A DNA stretch of 64,000 bases from Algoriphagus aquaeductus (lineage in GTDB: Bacteria; Bacteroidota; Bacteroidia; Cytophagales; Cyclobacteriaceae): positions 310,001 through 374,000 of the forward strand of contig NZ_QKTX01000002.1 in NCBI RefSeq assembly GCF_003253485.1. Reading direction: 5' to 3'. Below are positions 36,785 through 45,868 of this stretch, in pieces. Numbering within the stretch: the stretch's first letter is position 1; each line of letters begins with the position of its first letter. A model generated the notes under the pieces. The model was not told where the DNA came from. It did not search any database and saw only the letters and a list, made by a program, of their open reading frames with translations. Position numbers and translations under genes: made by a program.

Positions 36785-38158
36785 ATGGCTAAAGTCAAAA
36801 CCACCTTTTTCTGTCAAAACTGCGGAGCACAAAGCCCCAAGTGGCTGGGTAGATGTCCCGCTTGTGGGGAATGGAACACTTATGTGGAAGAAATTCTCCA
36901 GAAAGAAGAAAGTGGGAAAGGAAGTTGGAAGCCTCAAGGTTCCGGACTCAAAAAAGCCAGTGTCCCCAAGAAAATCGCCGAGGTCAACTATGAGGAGCAA
37001 CCCCGCTGGATCACTTCAGACCCGGAATTGGATCGGGTGCTTGGAGGAGGGATCGTTTCGGGTTCCTTGGTTTTGATCGGCGGCGAGCCGGGAATCGGCA
37101 AGTCCACGCTGATGCTACAGATTGCCTTGACGCTAAAAGGAAAAAAAGTACTGTATGTCTCCGGCGAGGAAAGCGAAGCTCAAATCAAAATGCGGGCAGA
37201 TCGCATGGCTGCCAAGAATCCGGATTGCTACGTCCTTTCGGAGACCAATACACAGCAGATTTTTCAGCAGATCGAAATCTTAAAACCTGACTTTTTGATC
37301 ATTGACTCCATTCAGACACTGAATAGTCAGTATGTGGAATCAGCCGCTGGTTCGGTTTCCCAGGTGAGAGAGTGTACTGCCGAGCTGATGAAATTTGCCA
37401 AAGAGACCGGCACGCCGGTTTTCCTGATCGGTCATATCACCAAGGATGGTTCCATCGCCGGACCGAAAGTCCTCGAGCACATGGTGGATACGGTCTTGCA
37501 GTTTGAAGGAGACCGGCACCTGACCTATCGGATTCTCCGCACATCCAAAAACCGTTTTGGCTCCACCCACGAACTCGGCATTTACGAAATGCGGGCAGAA
37601 GGACTGAGATCGGTAGCCAATCCATCCGAAATTCTCTTGACCCAGCGGGAAGAAGTGCTGAATGGGGTGGCCATCGGCGCCATGATGGAAGGAAACCGCC
37701 CGCTTTTGATTGAGATCCAGTCTTTGGTCAGTCCGGCGACTTATGGTACTCCACAGCGCAGCAGTACCGGACACGATGCCAAGCGGTTGAATATGCTGCT
37801 GGCTGTGCTGGAAAAGCGAGGAGGAATGCGCTTGGGTCAGCAGGATGTGTTTTTGAATGTAGCAGGTGGTCTGAGAGTGGATGATCCGGGATTGGATTTG
37901 GCAGTCTGTGCTTCGTTGATTTCCAGCTATGAGGACACCCCTGTGTCCGAGCAGATTTGCTTTGCCGGAGAAGTGGGTTTGGGTGGAGAGATCCGTGCCG
38001 TATCCCGCATCGAAAACCGAATCGCTGAAGCCGAAAAATTGGGATTCAAAAAGATCGTGGTTTCCAAATACGCGGTGAAGGGCTTGGATCTTGGCAAGTT
38101 TAAAATACAGATCCTCCAGGTGAGCAAGCTGGAGGAGATGTATCAGTTGATCTTCTAA
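36785..38158 (+). CDS. radA: DNA repair protein RadA
   Basis: 457 residues. The N-terminal C4 zinc finger is CQNCGAQSPKWLGRCPACGEW. The RecA-like core has Walker A GGEPGIGKSTL and Walker B FLIIDSIQTL. The RadA-specific KNRFGSTHELGIYEM (KNRFG) and the Lon-like C-terminal domain (VFLNVAGGLRVDDPGLDLAV) complete the architecture. RadA drives branch migration in recombination. Confidence 0.97.
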   Translation: MAKVKTTFFCQNCGAQSPKWLGRCPACGEWNTYVEEILQKEESGKGSWKPQGSGLKKASVPKKIAEVNYEEQPRWITSDPELDRVLGGGIVSGSLVLIGGEPGIGKSTLMLQIALTLKGKKVLYVSGEESEAQIKMRADRMAAKNPDCYVLSETNTQQIFQQIEILKPDFLIIDSIQTLNSQYVESAAGSVSQVRECTAELMKFAKETGTPVFLIGHITKDGSIAGPKVLEHMVDTVLQFEGDRHLTYRILRTSKNRFGSTHELGIYEMRAEGLRSVANPSEILLTQREEVLNGVAIGAMMEGNRPLLIEIQSLVSPATYGTPQRSSTGHDAKRLNMLLAVLEKRGGMRLGQQDVFLNVAGGLRVDDPGLDLAVCASLISSYEDTPVSEQICFAGEVGLGGEIRAVSRIENRIAEAEKLGFKKIVVSKYAVKGLDLGKFKIQILQVSKLEEMYQLIF

Positions 38159-38208
38159 ACCACTTCGGATTAAACTTCAGTATTTTTAGCCTCTTTAAAG
38201 ACAGAAAT

Positions 38209-38577
38209 ATGAAAGCCCTCCTCACCATCGGACTCCTTGTTCTTTCCAATACCTTTATGACCTTGGCTTGGTACGGCCACCTGAAATTTGCCGAATGGAA
38301 ATGGTTCAGCAAATTAGGATTGGTCTCGGTGATTCTGATCAGTTGGGGGATTGCGCTTTTTGAATATTGCTTTCAGGTGCCTGCCAATAAAATCGGATTT
38401 TCTGGCAATGGAGGCCCATTTTCCCTGGTACAGCTGAAGGTGCTTCAGGAAGTAATCACGCTGGTGGTATTTATGATTTTTACTCTGATCGCTTTCAAAA
38501 ATGAGACCTTGAAGCTCAATCACCTGATCGGAGCTGTGTTTTTGATTTTGGCGGTCTATTTTATTTTCAAAAAGTAA
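38209..38577 (+). CDS. DMT-family (DUF486) membrane protein
   Basis: 122 residues, four hydrophobic helices, with the signature FMTLAWYGHLKF at the N-terminus and ALFEYCFQVPANKIGF in the middle, both characteristic of DUF486. The family is related to small multidrug-resistance-type transporters, but no substrate is known. It follows radA by 50 bases on the same strand. Confidence 0.88.
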   Translation: MKALLTIGLLVLSNTFMTLAWYGHLKFAEWKWFSKLGLVSVILISWGIALFEYCFQVPANKIGFSGNGGPFSLVQLKVLQEVITLVVFMIFTLIAFKNETLKLNHLIGAVFLILAVYFIFKK

Positions 38578-38631
38578 AAACTAACAGGCAACTATCTCCT
38601 GCAAATTCCCATCCAAGGGAAAAAGTGATTT

Positions 38632-40089
38632 ATGACAGACAAAGAAAATCTTACCCTCGATCCAAGCAATTGGGAAGAAATGAGAAAATTGGGCCATCGG
38701 ATGGTCGATGATTTGATTGATTATTGGGCAACTATCCGGGAAGAAAAAATCTGGAAACCGATTCCGGCTGAAGTGAAAGCTTTTCTGGACCAACCCATTC
38801 CAGAAAAAGGCCAAAGTCCTGAGGACATTTACGAGGAATTCAGGCAGTATATTTTTCCATACAATAAAGGGAATGTGCACCCCCGGTTTTTTGCCTGGAT
38901 TCAGGGCACAGGCACGCCCTTAGGAACTTTTGCGGATTTACTCGCATCAGGGATGAATCCCAATACGACCATTGGAGAGCATTCTGCGATGTACGTGGAT
39001 CGACAAGTCGTGAATTGGTGTAAACAGCTGATGAATTTCCCCTCAGAAGCTTCAGGAATTCTGGTCAGTGGAGGCTCTATGGCGAATATCACCGCGTTGA
39101 CTGTGGCAAGAAATTCATTTGGGGAAGAAAAAATCCGTCAGCGAGGACTCAAGGCGGCTTCCGCACAGTTGGTCCTGTACTGCTCGGTAGAAACGCATTC
39201 CTGTATTCAAAAAGCAGCAGAAATCATCGGTTTGGGGACAGCTGCAGTCCGGAAAATCGGAGTTAATGACCGCTTCGAAATGAAGATTGAAGAGCTGGAA
39301 ACTCAAATTCAGGCAGATTTGAGTCAGGGACTTTTGCCTTTTTGTATCGTGGGTACTTCAGGCACAGTGAATACGGGAGCGATCGATCCGATGGATGATT
39401 TGCTTTCGATTTCCAAAAAATATGGACTTTGGTTTCATGTGGATGGAGCCTATGGGGCTTTGGCCAAATTGGATCCTAAGTATGCTGGCCGACTGAAAGC
39501 AATCGAAGAAGCGGACAGTTTGGCTTTTGACCTGCATAAGTGGCTGTATGTGCCTTACGAAGTCGGCTGCACCTTGATTCGGGATGCCAATAAGCACCGG
39601 GAAGCTTTTGCGATCACACCCAATTATTTGCTTCAAGAATCAAGAGGCCTCTCCGGAGGGTTGGATTCGATCAATAATTACGGATTTGAGCTTTCGCGAG
39701 GATTCAAAGCCCTAAAAATTTGGATGTCGCTGAAAGAGCACGGGCGTGAAAAGTACGCGCAGATGATTGCTCAGAACAATCGACAGGCCGAGTATTTGGC
39801 AGAACTGGTCAATCAACATCCCGATTTGGAATTGATGGCTCCAGTATCGATGAGTATCACTTGCTTTCGGATGAAAAGAAAAGGTTGGGATGAGGATCAA
39901 CTTCGAAGATTCAACCGGGAGATTTTGCTTCGGCTTCAGGAGGAAGGGATTGCTTCTCCCAGCTCCACGATCTTACATGGCAAATACACCCTACGCGTGG
40001 CCAATGTGAACCAACGAACTCGAATGGAGGATTTGGACCTGCTGGTGAAAGAAGTATTAAGAATCGGTGGAGAAATCGAAACTATCTGA
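38632..40089 (+). CDS. Group II PLP-dependent decarboxylase
   Basis: 485 residues, fold type I. The PLP lysine is near residue 303 in AFDLHKWLYVPYEVGC. Upstream are SGGSMANITALTVARN (phosphate binding) and WFHVDGAYGALAKL with the PLP-ring aspartate. The C-terminus RVANVNQRTRMEDLDLLV is typical of the aromatic-L-amino-acid/tyrosine/glutamate decarboxylase group. The substrate cannot be fixed from sequence; length and the VPYEVGC segment are closest to aromatic amino acid decarboxylases. Confidence 0.9.
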   Translation: MTDKENLTLDPSNWEEMRKLGHRMVDDLIDYWATIREEKIWKPIPAEVKAFLDQPIPEKGQSPEDIYEEFRQYIFPYNKGNVHPRFFAWIQGTGTPLGTFADLLASGMNPNTTIGEHSAMYVDRQVVNWCKQLMNFPSEASGILVSGGSMANITALTVARNSFGEEKIRQRGLKAASAQLVLYCSVETHSCIQKAAEIIGLGTAAVRKIGVNDRFEMKIEELETQIQADLSQGLLPFCIVGTSGTVNTGAIDPMDDLLSISKKYGLWFHVDGAYGALAKLDPKYAGRLKAIEEADSLAFDLHKWLYVPYEVGCTLIRDANKHREAFAITPNYLLQESRGLSGGLDSINNYGFELSRGFKALKIWMSLKEHGREKYAQMIAQNNRQAEYLAELVNQHPDLELMAPVSMSITCFRMKRKGWDEDQLRRFNREILLRLQEEGIASPSSTILHGKYTLRVANVNQRTRMEDLDLLVKEVLRIGGEIETI

Positions 40090-40160
40090 TCAATTATGAC
40101 AAAAAGAGCCGATTTGGCTCAATTTTGGCTAAATCATCCACTGAACTTTTAACACCTTTT

Positions 40161-40604
40161 ATGAAAACTATCAAACTATTAGCCCTTGTGATGGGCATTG
40201 CATTGCTGACCACGCTGGAATCCCAAGCCCAAGAAATCGGTCTTCGATTTGGGCAGCTCAATGGAAATAATGTGGCTTTGGACGGTGTTTTTGCCACCGG
40301 CAATTTTAGCAGAATCCACGCCAATGTGAGCTTTGGAGGCAATGGACTGGGCATTGATGCGCTTTGGAATCCCATTTACGATGATATTCCGGATACCGAC
40401 TTCAAGTGGTATGCTGGTTTTGGACCTTCTGTATACCTGGCAGACAACTTCAGACTGGGGGCTGCTGGTGAAGTAGGCGCAGAATATGCCTTCTCTGAAG
40501 TACCTATCACGATTGGACTTGACTTTAGACCCTATTTATTTTTGGTAGAAGTCACCGAGTTTCGGGCAGGTTTTGGTCTGAATGTCCGTTGGAGATTACC
40601 ATAA
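40161..40604 (+). CDS. Small outer-membrane-type beta-barrel protein
   Basis: 147 residues from the ATG at 40161; the frame extends 12 codons upstream, but the signal peptide (TIKLLALVMGIALLTTLESQAQ) begins here. The mature part has alternating amphipathic strands with aromatic ends (EIGLRFGQLNGNNVALDG, FKWYAGFGPSVYLAD, FRAGFGLNVRWRLP), typical of a small eight-stranded barrel; the last strand ends in an arginine-containing RWRLP. Function unknown. Confidence 0.75.
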   Translation: MKTIKLLALVMGIALLTTLESQAQEIGLRFGQLNGNNVALDGVFATGNFSRIHANVSFGGNGLGIDALWNPIYDDIPDTDFKWYAGFGPSVYLADNFRLGAAGEVGAEYAFSEVPITIGLDFRPYLFLVEVTEFRAGFGLNVRWRLP

Positions 40605-40626
40605 AACCTTTGTTTTCAATACCTTT

Positions 40627-40654
40627 AAGCCGTTCAATTTGAGCGGCTTTTTTT
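40627..40654 (+). terminator. Terminator after the barrel protein gene
   Basis: AAGCCGTTCAA / TTTGAGCGGCTTTTTTT, a stem with one G-T pair and a seven-T run. The T-run directly abuts the ATG at 40655 of the next gene, so that gene must have a promoter within the hairpin region or depend on readthrough. Confidence 0.8.
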
Positions 40655-41116
40655 ATGCAATTACTCATCGAAGGCGAGTTTTTTATGGAGCGGTTTTCTG
40701 GCAAAGGCGGCTGGACCTTTGTCCGTTTGCCCATTTCCCAACTGGGAGCAAAAACTCATTTTGGCATGCTGAAAGTCTCAGGGAGTATTGATTCTTTTGA
40801 ATTTGAAGGGAAAACACTCATGCCCATGGGTGACGGATTTTTGTTTTTGCCGGTTTCGAAAGAGATCCGGACCCAAATCAAAAAAGAAGAAGGTGAAAAA
40901 GTTCTGCTTCGATTGTATCGAAACGGAATACCCGATCAATTGACCGACGAACTCAAAGATTGCCTTTTGGATGATCCCGGGAAGCTTGAGCTTTATCAGG
41001 CACTTCCTGCTACCGAACAGGCCCGCTGGTTAGAAATGATTTATTCAGCCGGCGATGAAGAACAAAAAGCCGAACGAATCGTCCGGCTTTTGGAATATTT
41101 GGGCAAATTGGTTTAA
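40655..41116 (+). CDS. DUF1905 plus YdeI/OmpD-associated domain protein
   Basis: 153 residues. The N-terminal DUF1905 barrel (about 1-85) shows FMERFSGKGGWTFVRLP and a conserved FGMLKVSGSIDSFEFEG. A C-terminal helical region (about 95-150) has LPATEQARWLEMIYSAGDEE, as in YdeI-type proteins. Function unknown. A later in-frame ATG at residue 11 (MERFSGKGG) is an alternative start that would clear the preceding terminator. Its 3' end overlaps the convergent TonB receptor gene by four bases. Confidence 0.8.
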   Translation: MQLLIEGEFFMERFSGKGGWTFVRLPISQLGAKTHFGMLKVSGSIDSFEFEGKTLMPMGDGFLFLPVSKEIRTQIKKEEGEKVLLRLYRNGIPDQLTDELKDCLLDDPGKLELYQALPATEQARWLEMIYSAGDEEQKAERIVRLLEYLGKLV

Positions 41117-43518
41117 AATTCTACGATAATTCCCACTGTTGGTAGAAGGGTGCCTGCTGGATTGGATACTTCCCTTAGAAGGTATCGACTTGGGTCATTA
41201 GGATTCACAGGAATATTCCCCTGAGCGTCTCTGGAGGCGATCAAAAGAGGTGGTTGTTCGGCTTGGAAATTGTAGGCATTCTGAATGTCAAAATACCAGT
41301 TGAGGTTCCACTTTTCGAAGAAATACTTCTTGTCCACTCTGAGGTCCAACTGATGAAATGGTGCCAGTCTCACGCCATTGATTCGATTGAAATCCAAGAT
41401 TGCTGAATTGCGAAGGTCCCAATTCTGGATCAAACTCGAAGAAGCGAGGTCATTTGGTGTGAAGGGAGTTCCGCCAAGAAATCTCCATCTCGCTCCGAGT
41501 TCCCAGTTTTTTCCAAATCGTTTACCTGCGGTCATGCTGACGATGAATCGATTGTCCCACGAGGACGGGATAAAGCCCTCGGTATTGGGATTGGTAAATT
41601 CACTACGGACAAAGGTAAGGGATGCAATCCCGTAAAAGTTGTTGAAAAGACGCTGTTGGGCAAGGAATTCCACCCCGTAGGCACGCCCCTCCGAATTGGA
41701 TGCAACGGGTTCATTGCCGATTACCCCAAAGTCAGCCCCGAGATTGGCTAAAGAAATGCCGTTTCGAAGTGAACTTGGGTAGTTGCTGTATTTTTTATAG
41801 AAAACTTCGGCTGTAAATCTCCGCGCTTTCTCCGGCAACAAAAGTTCGATCCCACCGATTAACTGGGCATTGCGGATAAATCGAACATCATTGTCCTGAT
41901 TGACAAAAGCTCCTTCGTTGTTTTGAAAACCCAAAATAGTGTAGGAAGGCTTTTGATAATAGATCCCTGCATTGGCAGTGACAAATAAATTAGGACGAAG
42001 CTGGTAGCTGGCAGAAACTCGAGGACTGATCTGATTGAGTGGATTGGATGCAGTCTGCGCAAAATCGGAACCATCCATTCGGATTCCCCCGGTCAAAAGC
42101 AGTCGATCCGCATTGAAATTTTTACTTCCTGAAATGAATGCACCATAGCTGCTGAAATTGGAAATCGAGGAGACATCGATCACTCCTCCTGTCACAGAGA
42201 GTGCGGCACGGTCAAAATTGTCAATCAGATAGCGGGAATATTCGTAGTTAAGGCCATATTTCAAGGTATACCCTTTGCCAAAAATGCTGTTTTCGGCTCG
42301 GAATTTATTTTCTGATTCCTGAGATTGATAGTTGAAAAGCAGGTTTGCTTCTGAACTTTCATCATTGTTTGCATACTTATAAGATTCATTATTCAGCATA
42401 TTCCGGCTGAGGACAAAAGTCCAATAGCCGTTTTCCCGGAATCGCTTGAGTTTGGCTCCTGTGGCATAATTCCATTGGGACTGGATAGGGAGTACACCGA
42501 GTAAATATTGCCGCTCCTCGATTTCGTCTTGGGTTTGATTTTCAGGAATGTCAAAATTGAGTGCAAACTGATCAATCGCCCCGATTCCTATAAAAGTCAG
42601 CTCGGTTTTTTCGTTGATTTTGGTCGTGGTTTTAAATTGAAAATCATTGAAAGTGGGTAAAAAAGGAAGGCCTAAGACCCGAAACAATCCTTGGAGATAG
42701 GATCTTCTCGCGGATAATAAATAGGTCGTTTTGGGTGTCAATGGCCCTTCGTTAGATAATGTTAATTCGGAAGCCCCTACGGTCAACTGGGTGAACATTT
42801 TGTCTCTGCGTCCTTCTTTGAGTTGGATTTCGAAGAATGAACTCAGGGCATTCATCCGATTGGCAGGAAATCCACCTGCGATCAGATCCACGCTTTTGAT
42901 CAGGTTCACATTGAGAATTCCTACCGGTCCGCCGGAAGAACCTTGGGTGGCGAAGTGATTGATGACAGGCACCTCGATTTCATCGACGAAAAATCGGTTT
43001 TCATTTGGCGCTCCACCTCGGATCAAAATATCATTTCGGAAGCTCGGGGTGCTTGCTACACCTGGCAAAGCCTGTATCACCCGGGAAATGTCACGGTTTC
43101 CCCCGGGATAGCGTTCGATTTCGTTGGTATTGAGTTTTCGTACCGAAAGGGGCGTTTCCTCCGACCGGGTGAATTCACTGCTTACGACCACTTCCGACAG
43201 TTCGGCGGCATCCTCGGTCAGACTGAAGTCCAACTGAACGGGTCTAGCCAGAGTCACCTGCACTTCATAGGCCGTGGAGTTTTTAAAGCCTACAAAGCTT
43301 GCGCGGACGTTATACAATCCGGGAGGGACATTTCGGATTTCATAGTTGCCATTCTCGTCTGAAATCGCGCCTAAATCGGTGTTGAGCACAAGTACATTGG
43401 CAAAAGCCACAGGCTGATTGTTGATCGGATTGGTGATTTTTCCCCGAATGATTCCCTGTGCAAAAACATGGGAGATCATCATGAAAGCAAATGAAAAAAA
43501 CAAAAGAGTTCTCATCAA
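41113..43518 (-). CDS. TonB-dependent receptor with carboxypeptidase-regulatory N-domain
   Basis: 801 residues. Signal peptide (LLFFSFAFMMISHVFAQ), then a CarboxypepD_reg-like domain (about 22-105, GKITNPINNQPVAFANVLVL), a plug domain (SRVIQALPGVASTPSFRNDILIRGG) and a beta-barrel ending in an aromatic residue (VGIIVEF). There is no SusD partner adjacent, so it is not a classic polysaccharide-utilisation pair. The substrate is unknown; B12, iron chelates and peptides are all possible. It lies directly downstream of the crt operon on the same strand, separated by 79 bases. Confidence 0.9.
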   Translation of the reverse strand: MMRTLLFFSFAFMMISHVFAQGIIRGKITNPINNQPVAFANVLVLNTDLGAISDENGNYEIRNVPPGLYNVRASFVGFKNSTAYEVQVTLARPVQLDFSLTEDAAELSEVVVSSEFTRSEETPLSVRKLNTNEIERYPGGNRDISRVIQALPGVASTPSFRNDILIRGGAPNENRFFVDEIEVPVINHFATQGSSGGPVGILNVNLIKSVDLIAGGFPANRMNALSSFFEIQLKEGRRDKMFTQLTVGASELTLSNEGPLTPKTTYLLSARRSYLQGLFRVLGLPFLPTFNDFQFKTTTKINEKTELTFIGIGAIDQFALNFDIPENQTQDEIEERQYLLGVLPIQSQWNYATGAKLKRFRENGYWTFVLSRNMLNNESYKYANNDESSEANLLFNYQSQESENKFRAENSIFGKGYTLKYGLNYEYSRYLIDNFDRAALSVTGGVIDVSSISNFSSYGAFISGSKNFNADRLLLTGGIRMDGSDFAQTASNPLNQISPRVSASYQLRPNLFVTANAGIYYQKPSYTILGFQNNEGAFVNQDNDVRFIRNAQLIGGIELLLPEKARRFTAEVFYKKYSNYPSSLRNGISLANLGADFGVIGNEPVASNSEGRAYGVEFLAQQRLFNNFYGIASLTFVRSEFTNPNTEGFIPSSWDNRFIVSMTAGKRFGKNWELGARWRFLGGTPFTPNDLASSSLIQNWDLRNSAILDFNRINGVRLAPFHQLDLRVDKKYFFEKWNLNWYFDIQNAYNFQAEQPPLLIASRDAQGNIPVNPNDPSRYLLREVSNPAGTLLPTVGIIVEF

Positions 43519-43597
43519 TAGTTGGTTTTTAGCCTAAATCAAATACTTGGGGTATTAGTTTACTTTTTTTACAAAATTTTGACTTTCGTCAAGCAAT

Positions 43598-44305
43598 TCA
43601 GGCAGTTTGCCCTTCTTTCACCCTCCAAAGTCTCCACCAGGGTGTCCCTGGAGAATCATGATGCTCGAAGTGATAGCCAAAAAAGTAGCAGCTCAAAAAT
43701 GCCCAGAGGTGGTTTTTTCCCTGTGAATTAGAATGATGCTTGTTGTCGCTTTCTCCTTTGTGAGGCAGATACGTGCCGAAGTAAAAAAGCTGAAGAGTGG
43801 AAAGTATAGCGGGAAGCATCCAGAAAATGATCAAATTTTCAGTAGGCAGAAAAAGCTTTAGCAGATTGAAGGAAAGGGCCATGAGCAGGATTTGCCAAAT
43901 GGTCACATACTGCCGGATGAAGCTCAAATACCATGGGAAAAACCGCTCTGAAGCATGGTAATCCGGGTCCTGAACTGTGGCCACATACCGATGATGCTCG
44001 TGATGTTTGGGAAACAGCTTCCAATAAAAGTTGTAAGAAAACAGCAAAGCTGCTATCCACCCTGTGATATGATTCAATTTCTTATGTGAAGTGACTACTC
44101 CGTGCATGGCGTCGTGAGCCGTAATAAATAGCCCTGTGTACAAATGCATTTGAATCAGAATAGCCAAATAGGTTAGGGGGGAGGTCCAAGAAAAATCCCA
44201 TTTGAGCAAGAACAAAAGTGAACTTACCCAAAGAATGATGATCGTCCATCCTATCAGGAGACCTTTTGGATCTACCGTGGCGGTATGGCTTCTTGAACTA
44301 TCCAT
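43598..44305 (-). CDS. crtW: Beta-carotene ketolase, CrtW type
   Basis: 235 residues, membrane-bound di-iron enzyme. Histidine boxes are TAHDAMHG (HDxxH), HHEHHRY (HxxHH) and the C-terminal GYHFEHHDSPGTPWWRLW; the ending TPWWRLW and the segment FYFGTYLPHKGE are diagnostic of CrtW and separate it from ordinary fatty-acid desaturases. It introduces a keto group at C4 of a beta-ionone ring. It is the last gene of the crt operon, three bases after ispH. Confidence 0.92.
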   Translation of the reverse strand: MDSSRSHTATVDPKGLLIGWTIIILWVSSLLFLLKWDFSWTSPLTYLAILIQMHLYTGLFITAHDAMHGVVTSHKKLNHITGWIAALLFSYNFYWKLFPKHHEHHRYVATVQDPDYHASERFFPWYLSFIRQYVTIWQILLMALSFNLLKLFLPTENLIIFWMLPAILSTLQLFYFGTYLPHKGESDNKHHSNSQGKNHLWAFLSCYFFGYHFEHHDSPGTPWWRLWRVKEGQTA

Positions 44306-44308
44306 GGT

Positions 44309-45154
44309 TTAGAAAGTCAGAATGCGCTCTTTGACCTGCTCCATCAGCCACATCGGTGTAGAAGTGGCGCCACAAATACCCACGGTTTCATTAGCTTGAA
44401 ACCAGCATTCTTCTATCTGATCAGGGTTGGATACAAAAAAAGTATTTGGATTTTTCTCTTTACAAACATTGTAAAGCACTTTTCCATTGGAGGATTTTGT
44501 ACCCGAAACAAAGACGATCTTATCAAATTTTTCTGCAAAGTCCCGTAGCTCTTTGTCCCTGTTGGACACTTGTCGGCAAATGGTATCATTGGTATTGACG
44601 GATATTCCGTTTTGGGTTAGAATATCATTGATCTCGTAGAATTTGTCAGTGCTCTTGGTGGTTTGGCTGTATAGGGTTAAGTTCTTGGGGAGCGTTTCGA
44701 TGTCGAGTTCAGAGATATCCTGAAAGACCACGGCTTTATTATTGGTCTGCCCCAATAGTCCAATCACTTCTGCATGACCATGCTTTCCATAGATATAGAT
44801 CTTTTCGTCTTTGTCAAATGAGTTTTTGATGCGGTTTTGCAACTTCAATACCACCGGACAGCTTGCATCGATGAGGGTAAGATTGTTTTTGATCGCTAAC
44901 TCATAAGTTGAGGGAGGTTCCCCATGTGCCCGAATCAGTACTTTTTCATCCCTCAAAGCATGCAAATCACCATGATCGATGATTTTAAGTCCTTTTCTGG
45001 AAAGTCTGTTGACCTCTTCGTCATTATGCACAATATCTCCAAGACAATACAAATACCCTTGTTCATCCAGGATTTCTTCAGCCATTTCGATTGCATAGAC
45101 CACTCCGAAGCAAAAGCCTGAATGGTCATCGATTTGTACTTGGAGATTTTTCAT
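44309..45154 (-). CDS. ispH: 4-hydroxy-3-methylbut-2-enyl diphosphate reductase
   Basis: 281 residues. The three cysteines that hold the Fe-S cluster are in HSGFCFGVVYA (Cys15), LIDASCPVVL and NDTICRQVSNRD; the TSxT-like and E-x-x-H binding residues are represented by KSTDKFYEIND and RAHGEPP. The enzyme makes IPP and DMAPP in the last step of the MEP pathway. Its place between the lycopene cyclase and CrtW genes suggests it raises isoprenoid supply when pigment is made. Whether the genome has another copy cannot be seen. Confidence 0.92.
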   Translation of the reverse strand: MKNLQVQIDDHSGFCFGVVYAIEMAEEILDEQGYLYCLGDIVHNDEEVNRLSRKGLKIIDHGDLHALRDEKVLIRAHGEPPSTYELAIKNNLTLIDASCPVVLKLQNRIKNSFDKDEKIYIYGKHGHAEVIGLLGQTNNKAVVFQDISELDIETLPKNLTLYSQTTKSTDKFYEINDILTQNGISVNTNDTICRQVSNRDKELRDFAEKFDKIVFVSGTKSSNGKVLYNVCKEKNPNTFFVSNPDQIEECWFQANETVGICGATSTPMWLMEQVKERILTF

Positions 45155-45160
45155 TGCGTT

Positions 45161-45868
45161 TTAAACTTCAAGTGAACTGAATTGTTTTTGACTTCTCAAG
45201 TGCTCAAAGAAGCTGATATTCATCAAAAATAGCGTCATGGAGTAAATTGTATCCTCAATAGGTACAGTCCAGATCCGGATTCCCAGATTCTCGGCATTGT
45301 TGTAGATGACCACAGGCTCTTCGGTAATTCCCCCGGTCAAAATCCCATTGCACAAAAAAAGCGGGATCAAATGAACCAAGTAGGCAAAGATGAATCGCCC
45401 CAGATATCGGTCTTTGAAAATCAGGTAATGGGTTAACAAAGCAATCGCCCCAATCAAGAAATTGACTGAAGTATACCATTTGTCCAAATTCAACACTCCT
45501 AACAGAAAGAGTAGTGGGACTAGAATAAATACAAAGGGCTTGCTAATCGGCTGAAAATAGTCTTTGGGGAAGAAATAAATCAAAACCTCATAGATGAACA
45601 CACAGGAAAAGGGAATGATAAAGAAAAATAGGATTTCTTCCAGGGGAAGATTTCCCAAATACAATCCCGTGATATAAGTCGGATTAAATTCCCAGACCCC
45701 AATTTTGGTAAACCAGATATCCCAAACAATAAAAAACAATGCAGTCCCCAGCATGCCAGGAAAGAGCTGACCCCACTTGGTGGCATAGCGAATCCGATGC
45801 TCAAAAGATTGGGCCAAAGGATAAGATATCGCAAAAAGCAACACACCGAAGTAAAGGTACTTTTCCAT
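45161..45868 (-). CDS. crtYcd: Fused heterodimer-type lycopene cyclase (CrtYcd)
   Basis: 235 residues with about six membrane helices arranged as two homologous halves. The acidic motifs expected in the two halves are both present: NLPLEEILFFF (P-x-E-E) and VPIEDTIYSM (P-x-E-D). In actinobacteria these halves are separate CrtYc and CrtYd chains; fused forms are known from Bacteroidota. It closes one or both ends of lycopene to beta rings. It shares a base with the crtB stop (TGATG) and is followed by ispH after six bases. Confidence 0.9.
   Translation of the reverse strand: MEKYLYFGVLLFAISYPLAQSFEHRIRYATKWGQLFPGMLGTALFFIVWDIWFTKIGVWEFNPTYITGLYLGNLPLEEILFFFIIPFSCVFIYEVLIYFFPKDYFQPISKPFVFILVPLLFLLGVLNLDKWYTSVNFLIGAIALLTHYLIFKDRYLGRFIFAYLVHLIPLFLCNGILTGGITEEPVVIYNNAENLGIRIWTVPIEDTIYSMTLFLMNISFFEHLRSQKQFSSLEV

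Noticed and set aside
40627..40660. Terminator as proof that the DUF1905 gene starts elsewhere
   Set aside because: The hairpin abuts the ATG, but an alternative start at residue 11 is only a possibility; the family alignment allows both, so the longer frame was kept.
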